From NCBI RefSeq assembly GCF_001640805.2, contig NC_066852.1, positions 7,548,194-7,612,193 on the forward strand: a stretch of 64,000 nucleotides of DNA, written 5' to 3'. A program made the position numbers and the translations under genes. A model generated the notes under the pieces. It was given only the letters and a program-made list of their open reading frames with translations, was not told where the DNA came from and did not search any database. Every line of letters begins with the position of its first letter. Within the stretch, counting starts at the first letter, position 1. Positions 37,480-48,800 of this stretch are shown piece after piece. This DNA is from Lates calcarifer (taxonomy: Eukaryota; Chordata; Actinopteri; Centropomidae).

Positions 37480-37770
37480 GTTCGCATGCTAACATTTGCT
37501 ATGCATCATAAAACAAAGTATTTTGTCATAAACCAAAACACTGAAGAAACTAAATATTTAACCTGATGATGGCTCCAGATAAAAAGTCAGAGAATCCTGA
37601 GGGGCAGACATAAAAAAAAACCACAAACATCAACCTCATGGCCTCATAGCTTTAGAGGAAAAGGTTGGGAGATAACCAAAGTCAGTAGGATTCATTATGT
37701 TGAGATATTTCAGTTTGTACCAACCAACTTCCCGACAGACACTGCCACTCATAGAGGCACAATGACAGCT
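37480..37770 (+). repeat. Dispersed repeat family A, partial copy
   Basis: Shares 'gcatgctaacatttgctatg', 'tttgtcataaaccaaaacac', 'cctgatgatggctccagat', 'aaaaagtcagagaatcctga', 'caaacatcaacctcatggcc', 'gttgagatatttcagtttg' and 'cccgacagacactgcca' with the 34060-34590 copy, with deletions. Confidence 0.65.
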
Positions 37771-39738
37771 TGGATAAAGAAGAACCAGAAAACATGAAAG
37801 GCATTTATCTGTAATAAAGATGGTTCACTAAATCAACATGGGCACAGACAGAAGCAGAGAATTCCGGTTTGGGAAAAATACAGATACTGACACCTAGTGC
37901 TTTTGTCCATTGTAAAAATAGTGTACTGTATGAGGGACTTTTCTTCCACATTCAAACAGCTGGTTTTAAAAGTCAAATACTCAAAGAGCACTAGAGAGAT
38001 GAACAATGTCCTTGTGGATGGCTTAGCAGTAGTCACAGCAGTATGTGGGTGTTTTACTGCATTATACCTGAAGTGCCTTTCTCTCATAGAGCCGCCAGGG
38101 CCAACAGAGAAAGAATGCTCTGCTAACCTCAATGACTCTTGTAACAAGCTGAAGTGGGATTCTCTGCTGCCTCTTAAGGGCTTGCCTTTTATTACTTGCA
38201 AGTAAACAGAGGCAAATAGACCTGTGATGTGAATTGAAAAAGCTGGGGGTAGTGTATGGAAGGCTAAGTGCATTAAGAACACCATTTAAGTGCTTCCCTC
38301 TGGCCTTCTTGGGGTAGATTTCTAAAGAGGCAGAGGCATTGTTGTGAAATTGTTTTCTATAAGGTTGGTGGTTACACATCCTTGGCTAAAGTGCAAGGTC
38401 TGATAAAGACACACCACAAATAAGAGATTCAGCTCAAAGTCAACAGACTGGGCACCCAACTGCACTGAATCCCAATTACCATCATATCTAAACAGAATTC
38501 TTAACAAGAAGCCAAGGTCTGGTTTCCTCTCTGGCTCTAAAATAACATAATTCTGTTTTCTATTGTGAACAATGACAACAGTAAAGTAAAAAGTCAGGTC
38601 ACTTTGATTATGAATGTGTTTGTCCTTTACATTTGCTTGAAAGAGATTAATCTAACCTGTGAGATTTTACAGCAGGAGAGGCAGATTCTAATTGGACTTT
38701 TGAGTGATGTTACATAAGAGTTTCTGCCAGTGTGTTGACATGATGTCTTATTTTAATATGGCAATCAGGAGCTTTAAAGCATCCTCTTATCCATATTGTT
38801 AATGGATCCTGCAAAAATCCTACTTTTATGATTCAGTTTGTGTTGAAAGTGTTTTAGAGAGGTGCTGATTCAACCGGATGGTAATTCTGGAAGCTGCAGT
38901 TTGTGGTGCTTCTGAAGCATATTTCATTATACAAACAGGAGTTTCTATTATTTTGTCCAGCTCATGTATATCACTGAGGTTAGACTAAATAATAGAGACA
39001 CCTTTCTGTATAAATCAGTGCAGTTCCACAGCACCACACACTATATCCTCCAAAATGATCATAAAATTGAATCAAGACTTCTCTAAAACAATTTCAGCGA
39101 AAGCTGAACATTATAACCTTCTTGAAGGAGAATTTATTGCAAGACTGTTGCATTACACTATTACTTTTATCTAGGTGTTCCTAATAAACTGCAAAGTGAG
39201 TATCTATTTATGGATCTGCTTATAACATTGTATAAATGAATGGAGCAGTTATGTCTCACATTCACAACGTTATCAGCTCCGTCAGTTTAACATATTCAGA
39301 TACCATGAACTTGTTAATGAACTTTGCAGCATGAGAACCTGGATTTCATTGCAAACTGAATGTCATCATTGGGTCTTACCAGTGTAGCGAATTACTGCCA
39401 TAGTCATGACATAACAAGTTCAGCATGTTTTGTTTAACTGGATAAATACTGGATACTGTAGAAATCATGAATGTCATCTGGAGTCTTCCCTTGCCCTGTC
39501 TTCATACTGAACAGAAAGTAAATACTTATCTCCAAGTTCCCTCTGTTTCCACCTCAGTACCCTTTTTGTGCAGTTTGCAGGAGGTTGTATTTTGGATGCT
39601 AGGTGTTAGAAGCACAGTGGCAATGCCAGTGAAAACACAACTGCTCTGTGATTTCACACTCACTTGCTTCAGGCATCTCTTACAGCATCAGCAAACGGAA
39701 ACAGCACAACAAACTGAGTGTTCTAAAAATGCCTCCTC

Positions 39739-39739
<1 letters not shown>

Positions 39740-39795
<56 letters not shown>
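39740..39795. repeat. (GA)n microsatellite
   Basis: About 27 uninterrupted GA units. Confidence 0.97.
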
Positions 39796-39796
<1 letters not shown>

Positions 39797-40750
39797 TGAG
39801 GAAGTTGACTTTACAGATGCAAGTCACTAAAACCTCTTCATGTGAAAGATTTAAAAAATACTGTATATTATCTAGAAATATACATTTCATATAACTTTAC
39901 ATTTTTTGAACGTCAATAAAAATGTTTTCCGATGTCATTATTTGATTCCCTGGCAATTCTTCCCAATACACACAGTCATTCCAGTTGCTGATACAGTACT
40001 CAATCAACGTGTATGTGGATGTAAAATCATTTCCACCAACAACATTTTATTGTTAATAAATATTGTGAATCATAGGACACTTTCACCGTGACTTCTGCAA
40101 TAGGGATAATTTTATATTTGAACATGATGTGTGCAAATTATTCTTAGGTTCTACACTGCTGACTCTAGAACGTTTAATTAATGGGTTTAGTCTGATAGGA
40201 TGGATCTGTTGTTTTTAGCGTGGCAAGACTGCCCTCTGGTGAATTACCAGGATACGTCTATTAGGATACAATGATACAGCTGCCATAACATGATGTATGT
40301 GTAGTAAATAAATGGTATAAAAGAAATGAAGGTAGCCACTTCAACTAGACTCCATAAATGTCTGTTAATGGTTTCAGTTATAACATTCCTCTGTATTACT
40401 GGTAGTGGGTATCAAATTATAAAGTCAAAAAGACAATGGTACTAAAAGGTAAAGAGTGGTTTTCATGATTAACAAATAGATATTATATATGTGTTATGTG
40501 GTCCGAAAATTTGTACATTGTGTTGTATAAAAGGATTTGCTTTCACAGGCCATTTAACACTCACAAAATGCAGTGTTACCACTGTGGAAGAAGCCACATT
40601 TAGGAGTGTAAAGTCACATAATGAGAAACCGACTGCAATAGACTGATGTGTGCAATAAGATGTTTTTTTTTAACCATAAGACCAACAGATGCTCTGCATT
40701 TCCACTGACAAGGTGAAGTGAATAAAATTAATCATCTTTTTACAATGCAA

Positions 40751-40756
40751 TGTGTG

Positions 40757-40794
<38 letters not shown>
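40751..40794. repeat. (TG)n/(CA)n microsatellite
   Basis: A short TGTGTGTATA run passes into a CA tract, giving a small self-complementary junction. Confidence 0.9.
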
Positions 40795-40798
<4 letters not shown>

Positions 40799-42519
40799 AA
40801 ACAATAATCACAGTAAGATAACCAAAAACACCTCCTGACATAAGTTATTAGCTTTATGTAGTTTGCAGTCTAATATTTTGGGAGGATACTGAAGCATATT
40901 ATTCCACATGCTCACTCACTACTGATAAACTCAAAATTCTTAACACATTTAGAGGTCCACACTCAAAGGAAAATAACACTCAAACCTCTCAGCGCTACAG
41001 AGAAACAGTGGTACGTGTCCAACTATGATGTCCGCTGTGTGCATTACCTGCACTGCTGTGAATGAGCCAATCAATAGGAGCTAACTTAAATGCTCTGTCT
41101 GAACTAATTCATTTATTTGTTATTCATTAATGATTTAACAAGAGCATTGGCCTTAGAAGTTTATTTACTTAGCAAAAAATACTTAATACATAAACGAGGA
41201 TTAAGTCAAACATCTTCAAACCACAGCAGGGATGACATTCTACCACTAATAGACAAGCCCCAGTAGCCAAAACAAGTACAACGGAATATTTTCACGACAG
41301 ACATTTAGACTGGACAACTTTAGGAAAGCACAGGTGTTAGTAATTAATGGTGTCTATTGAAAGAAAGCCATGATGGCGTGACCATACAAGGACTTATGCT
41401 TTTGGACGATACGGCTTTGAGTAGGCAGCAGCTCCTGGCTAACAGCCACAACTACCTCATTTTAAATTTGACACTGTTTTAAACAGTGGAGTTTTTTTAA
41501 ATCGTAGCCGATGTCATGTCATAGTTATACTAAAACATGTCCCTTAAGGTGTGACCTCTTCCTTTCTCCATTTTGTACTACAAACGAGTATTCAAGCAGC
41601 TAGCGTAAGCGCTCCAAACTTAATAACATTACGTTGAAATAAATTTGGTATTTATTTTCTAGCTGATAAACATGCGTAAAATGAAGGTTTACTTGGGTTA
41701 AGTCCAAACTTAAGTCCAAAACAACTTTTTGCAACTTGATAAATACAGGCCATGGTCTCCTTTTACCTGCATAGCACCTGAGGCTCTCACCGTCTCTCCT
41801 CCTTTGTAAAGCAGGTATTTCTATAAGTCACATTGGTCTCCTCGAGTAGCAAAACATTTCCACAACCTTTGCAAGCACGTAAAAATAGTCTTAAAACCAC
41901 GCATGCTCAATGCTCGCCAAATTTCTTCTTTTCTGAGTTATTTCGCCTAGTGTCGGATGACGCGTACTAGCGCTGTTAGCGGCTAAAGTGAGTTCTCTAA
42001 TTCGCACACTTGTAGAAATTGCGACATCCAGGGGGCGGGCAGGAGAAAGCCTGGGACATTATTGTAGTGAAGCCATACAGTCTATGCGTAAAGCCCACGT
42101 TGATTAAATCTGGCAATCATTGGACTCCTACAGCCTTAACAGTGTAATGGAAAAAGAATGAATAAGACACGGCATGCCACGTGACCAAGACTAGTCTTTT
42201 TCAGACGAAAATGACTTTCATTTCTGACCAAAGGAACAGATCATTGTAACAACACAACCCATTAACCAAAATGTTTCCCATTTGTCCAAAACACACCTTA
42301 GCAAAGTGTTTTCTTTGTTTTATTACAAACAAATACAGTACAAAAGCTCTACATAATATTTCAAGGCAATGTTTTACTTTCTTCTGTTGCAAAGAAAAAG
42401 GTTGTAACACGTAAAGCTTAGAAAAATATGCCTACTGAGGTCAAGAAAATGGACCCATTTAACATTTTAATTATTTTACTTTCTACAAACTGTGACAGAA
42501 CACATTAACACATATTTTC

Positions 42520-42815
42520 TAAATAAATTGGGAATAATGATTTATTTACAGAGTGCCAAAAAGGAGCCTGGTGGTAAAGAATGTAAAAGGTAAAGAAATA
42601 TTTTTCATTACTTGACTGACCAAACATACCATAGAGGATATACAGTCAACATCCTATTGTGTGCACAGAATGAGAGCAACCTACAACCCAACTTTTTCTT
42701 AAAGGTGATCTCAGTTGACAGTTGACAGTAGCCCCTCTCGGGAGTGTGTATGTCTTCCGGGGACAGTGTTTAGAGCCAGGTCCCTGCAGAATGTGTGCGC
42801 ATGTGTGTGTCTGGT
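42520..42815 (-). other. ints2: ints2 3' untranslated region
   Basis: Sequence downstream of the ints2 stop codon in the same terminal exon. A consensus poly(A) signal AATAAA on the minus strand (TTTATT at 42541-42546) would place cleavage near 42.52 kb and give a 3'UTR of about 300 nt. Other TTTATT words lie further left (near 42.32 kb), so a longer form is possible. The end is inferred. Confidence 0.5.
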
Positions 42816-45800
42816 CTATAGTCCATGAAGGGTGGAGCTGATGATGTCCATGAAGGTGGCTTCCACACAGTAGCAGAGCTGAACATCAGGGTCAGCTCCA
42901 CCAAGTTCTTCAGCTGTCCTCTGAGGTAAAGTCAGCTTTGAGGAACCTCCTCCTTGAACCAGAGCCTCCTGAGGCTTCTCTTTTAGATATTGCAGACCTG
43001 AAATAGGAAAACAACTAAGTGCTTAGACATTTTACTGAACATTGGCTGATCTTTTCAATGATATCGTTTATCATCTGTCTATATCACACTACAGACTTGT
43101 TTAGACTTATAATTTGTATGATATGTACCTTTATGATATGTACATATTGGAAAGATTCTTAATTAAGTACAGTGTGCAGCTGATTTTAGAAAAGGTCAAC
43201 CAAGATACTTACTGATACAAAAAAAGGCCAGGATATTTTTGTGTCAGTGTTTATATTTAAGCATTTTCATGTTGGGAAAGGAATTGTTACAAATTATGTG
43301 TAATATACTTACGGGCAATGAGAGGGTCAATGTCCCTGGCCTTGGTGGCCACATCAGAGGCACAAACCTGGCCCACTTGTACCAACAAAGCTGCCACTTC
43401 ATCATAGAGTGGAGGGAAGGCCTGGCAGAAGGCTACCAGGCATGGCAGGGTGGGCATAAAGAAGGAGAAACGCTTGGCACGAGTCAGCACTAAAAAGCAG
43501 AACACATATATACAGTTACAGCATGCACAAGACCTGTGTAAACATTGAGCATACTGGCGCACAGGTTGATACACTTTATGTAATGGAGAGAAAATGCTGC
43601 ACCAACAGCCATAGGCCAGATGGTGGCAGCCAAGTACAGAGAGAAAAATATTAAGGCATACTGTATGACATTAGCTGATTTACACAATATGCACTGTAAT
43701 TTACAGAATACAGTGAGCCTGCCGGGAGTAAATTCAATGATGGAGAGGTAGAAAAAAAGGTAAAAGAGGTAAAATGAAGTAAGTTGAGTAAACAAGGTTA
43801 CAAAAAAGCATGAGCATATGAGACAAGTAAAGCTGTTCATTGACCTGTGAGGAGGGTGCCCATGACACTGATGGCCAACCTGGCCACACTGAGGGATTTG
43901 GGTAGGGCGTACTGGGTACACAAGTACGACAGCAACTGGATTGCAAAAATCTGTAAGGACACACACAATTACAACTGCTACATATTTTCCCACTTATTTA
44001 TGTTGTAAATATGCAAACACTCAGCAGAATGCACCCAATAGAGCTACTTCATAAAAAAACACAACTGTGTCAGAGAGGCTGGCACAAGCCCAGGGCAACT
44101 CTAGGATTTAAAGCCAGGAAAAAGAGAGGAGAGGAGAGTGGGGAGGGGAGGTTGGGAGGCCTCACCTGCTTTTCCAGCTGGGGCTGGGCCAGCAGCTCTG
44201 GGATAAAGTCCAAACAAATATGGATGGAGGGGATGCCTGCCACAGTTAGAGGCAGCAGAGCTTGAGGGTAACCCTGACAGAAAGAGAGAGCCACAAAGAG
44301 GGAGAGAGCAAGAAATATAAAATTTATCATAAACCTAGAATTATAAAGGGAGAACTAAGGAAGACACGGTAAATGTAATCAAGTAGTCATTTAAGCACAC
44401 AAGTAACAAATAAATGTGTGTATACACAAATGCAGACCGCAGCTTTTACTTGGCAGTGTGGACAAAGGTGGATTAATATGACAGAGGAAGGACTGGTTGG
44501 GTGAAGTCCACCATATGGTCGTCTGCTCCTTCTGGGAGTGCTGCAGTCACTTACCACTAATGTCATGCAGAATGAGACAACTAATGGGGTCAACATGACT
44601 TGACAACTTCTTGAAAAACTGACTTGAATGTATTTTCAGCAATATTTCAGCACATTAAGGGTTTTTGCATGATAACATTACTCTACTAAATCTGGAGGAA
44701 AGCAAGAAAATCTAGTTATTCAGGAATGTTATTAAAAAGCACCCAAGAGTGGTGACTAAAAGCACAGGCTCAAGAGCAACGTGTACCCTTGCTTATCTTA
44801 GATTAAGTCTTGTATTAACATTCTCCCCTCTGTGTTTGTAACTGTAAACCTGCCAGCCTTTTTCAAATTGTATTACCTGAAAGTGAACCAACTTGGCAAT
44901 GTTGGGGTCAGCAATGAACATCTGATGTAGCAGACAACAGATGAGACACTGCACCTCCCTCAAGTCACTGAGCAGGCCTCCCTCTGGCTCAGCATCCTCC
45001 ATGCCCCCGCTGGCTCTTGGCCCCAGGTTTCCCTGTTTCAATTTCCCTGGCATAGGGCCCCTGATGCTCCTCAGTAGGCTCTCTGTGTTGGCCCCCAGCT
45101 GCTGTTCTTCAGAGGTTGGAAGACACACCTCAAGGAGAATCTGGACTGCTGCGCTGTCCTGGGGTTTGACAGGAACAGTTGGTTACTATGGCTGGGTGTG
45201 AAAGGTCATCATTTACATATATGTTTGTGTAATATGTGTAATGTCATGCCGTATTACTTATGCATTAATGCTTTCACAATCTCCCATGACATGACAATAA
45301 AATTGAGTGTATTCCTTAAAAACAAGATCTGAGTATGGAAGAGCAACAAAGTGCATGTGAATGTGTCAGTTAGTAATCAAAATACCTGAGCAGCTAGAAG
45401 GGCGTTCTTCAGCTCCTCCCTGGTGACCTCAGGTGTATCTGGCTGTCCAGGCACCCCCAGGCTTGAGACTGTCTGGCTCTGCCGGTCAAAGTCAGCCGTC
45501 TCCTTAAGGTGGCAGTGTAGGTAAGCTTTTGAGGCCAACAGGTAGCCATTCAGCATGTGAAGGACAATGTCCATCAAAGGAGGACACCTGGGACAAAAAA
45601 GTAAATGAAAACAAGTCAGACCTGTTGTTTGTTTACTTAGGTAAGAAATGCCAATTTGAGATTATCTGTTGCAATGTGAAAAGTATGGATGCATGGATCC
45701 ATAAAACCTAGAAAGAAAATAAAGCAAGAACAACAAAAGGTACCAACACAGTGAAATCACAGATCCCTTAAGCTTTATTAATGATGGAAATCAGATGTTG

Positions 45801-48800
45801 ACTTCATCTCTGATTTCATCTGCCAAAACAAAACAACTGAAACAACAACCAAATTTAAGATAAATAAATAAGTGGTCCAGAGATCCAAGTGTAAAACACA
45901 CCTTTCATAAGTCCTGTAATTACCTGTATACCCTCTGATCACAGCGCAGCACAATGAGGGGATCTACCATCAGGTCATTCTGAGTGTACCTCTGCTGCCT
46001 GAGCAGCTTAGCTGAAGGTTGGAGAGCATTTACAGTCATCACCCACAACCTGCAAAATAAACACATTTCACATAGTTTTAACATTTATTCTTACTGCACA
46101 GTCTTATGCAATGGAAGCAATACAGTTAATACAGTGCCTGACTTGCAACATTAAAGTTAAAGAATTTCAATTTAAAATGGGATATTTAATGTTTGCTGAG
46201 ACATTTGAAACTGTTGGAACTAAAAATGTGCACAGTACTGTATATATTGTATTTTGGAAGAGAAATATTCAAATGCCACTAAAATATAATGTGACACACT
46301 CAGTAGGGGTTTAATGACTTCAATGAATCAGTTACTCAGAGATTACCTTGTGGCAGCATTTCAACCTCAGTCTCTCTTATCAGACCAATGCTAAACTATA
46401 AACAGCAGGGTACTCTTGGAGCTCCAAGCCTTTCTGCAGCTAGCGCACTCACATCAATCAGTTGATCTGTCTGAAATCTGACACTGTTGCCCTCCTCCAA
46501 GATTCACCAGAGCCTCTGGTCTAGCCCTCTGCAACATCCAATACTACAACAGGGAGTGAGGAAGGGAAGAGGGAGAGGACAACAAGCCCTCATGGGGAGT
46601 CTCCCTCAGTTTTCCTGCCATGAGCTCCTCTTGTTAGAGACCCCTTTTGGATCGATAGGATGTCTGCTCAGAGCTTTGGTAACTGTGCTCCTGTGGGCCC
46701 TGGGGCAGAGTGAGGGTCACCCTCCTCTGTCCAGAGAGTTCACACAAGAGTTGCCTGGCTCAATACCTCAGATCTATTCACACAGTAATCACTGAGCAAG
46801 TGGCCTGGGGTTAAAGGCCACAACTCTTGTTCCACATGTCCTCCTTTAATCCATTTACTGAGTCTCATATCAACTTTACAAAGCCTTGGGAGAGATGACA
46901 CTAAGTCAAGTACTACTGTTAACCTTTACTGAAAGGACAAACAATTATAAATTGACAGAGGCAGAAAATATACCACATTCACAAGGAATAACAAATATCT
47001 GGTACATATATGAAATCTTTAGTTTCATTATTAATATCATTCCTATGTGACATTTACTGGTGTCCTCAGCTGAGGCTGTCACAGTAGCATTTTCTATCAC
47101 ATGTTGTGGACATCTGATAGAAAATGCTACTGAGTATGTACCTGCGTGGCATCACAGTGTTGAGGGCCATCCAGAGCTTGTTGAGGGTCTGCAATATGCG
47201 CAGAGGCACAGCAGGCTCCAGCAGCAGAGCCATGCTGGCTGTGAGGGCTTCTGCATAAGGGATCAAGTCTCCGGGTGAAAGCAGTGTTAAGTGCTCCAGG
47301 ATCCGCATTAACCTGGGACTGCTGGATGGCAACTTCTGGAAGGCTGGAGGGGGAAAAAACTGTTAAATTAGTTTTCAGACTCTAGAGCTGTGGAGCCTTG
47401 TTGTGATCCCATAACTAATATGATCTATATGCACATACTGAAATTAATAGAAAACAAAAACATCTGGAGTATCAGATAAATCTGTGGCAACATCTGGCAA
47501 CCACATTTATTTAGACTGAATGGTGGTGAGAAAAATATAAAACTATTACTCAACTATTATCCTACTAAAACTATTATCCTTTAACCTTAATCCACAAATA
47601 CCTTCATATGGCATATAGCCTACTGTTAAGAACACATTAAGGGTCATGAATGTCAAAATAGCTGGATAAAAAAAATGTACATCTACTTAAAGAATCACTG
47701 AGTACTACAAGCTCCACATATTAATAGTTATAATTATGACTCATGGAAACCCCTGTTCACCTCCTATCACCAAACCCTGGCAGGAAAGTTATATTTCTAT
47801 TATTATCATACTTGCCTATCAATTAATTCATTATTATCCTCTTCACCATTAACCAGAGGAGGTTTGTATTGCAGATGGAGCCTAAAAACACACTCTGGAT
47901 GCATTATGATAACAGTTGTGCAAAGTTGCATAAATACATAAAATACCACTTTGTAAAAGGTGTATATTAACCTGCATAGAGGTGTGTGAAACAGATATGA
48001 TCTGTTACACTTTTGCCTTTTGTTAAGAATCTTTATCAATGAAAGGCAATTACAGCATAATCCTCTAAACCCTGAAGGATTAACCACTGAGATAAGATTT
48101 CAGTTGGAGGCTTTCACCTGTCAATGTATTATATAATATTAGTATCACTTCCTTCTTCCGCCCATGACTGATAACACAGCATATTACTACACATGGAAGA
48201 TTATCATCACTGGTACTAGTTATTTACCAATAAGACTTTTCTGGATTCTCTCTGTCATGTTTTCATGTATGTTTTTCTTTTACTCTTTTCACTCTTTCTT
48301 GAAATCAGGGGATTCTGACAGAAATAATGTCAGAGTGACTTTCCCTGACTTTATGCGCTAACCCCATCTCCCTAGTTCCAACCCTGCTCACCCTGGTGGA
48401 GCTGGCTCTGAGTGTATCTGCAGGTGTTGCTGGGGAGCATCATCCTCCTCAGCAGGGGCAGGGTACCAGTCACCTCCTCCTCACACACCCAGTCCTCCAC
48501 TAGACATAGGTGGGGGTAGTTGGTAGCCAGCAGCCTCAGCAGGGCAGAGTGCAGGCCTGGGACCAGGGAAAGAGAAACCAAGTTATTTCTTGTCTATCAC
48601 CCACAAGAAATTTGTGTTTTTGTCTTTTTTATTTCCAACAAGGGACAATTGTTGACTTAGATTCTTTATCACTGCACAGAAACAAAACAGCAAATATGAT
48701 TGGGGGAAAGAGAAACAAAAAAGCTATTCAGGAGTAGTATAATTTTCTATTAAGTGATACATAATGCAGGGTTACAATTATTATCGTGGCATTGTACATC

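Larger units (their letters stand above)
37771..42519. other. Gene-free sequence left of ints2
   Basis: Holds overlapping opposite-strand frames at 37833-38285 (150 codons, minus) and 37897-38205 (102 codons, plus), neither recognisable. It also holds the GA and CA microsatellites and, near 41.9-42.1 kb, a CpG-containing patch including CAGGGGGCGGGCAG and 'gccatacagtctatg', which may be a worn dispersed repeat. Confidence 0.5.

Noticed and set aside
37833..38285. 150-codon minus-strand open frame, with a 102-codon frame on the other strand
   Set aside because: No family resemblance, no splice or promoter context, and frames open on both strands in the same place point to base composition.
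41980..42110. CpG-rich patch as a second promoter
   Set aside because: Short, with no adjoining exon, and contains wording reminiscent of worn fish repeats; kept only as a possible CTCF-like site.
43490..43993. 167-codon minus-strand open frame through ints2
   Set aside because: It reads through intron 23 and crosses exon 23 in the wrong frame; the spliced ints2 frame explains the coding signal.
46487..46795. 102-codon plus-strand frame within an ints2 intron
   Set aside because: Antisense to the gene, with no family resemblance or start context.
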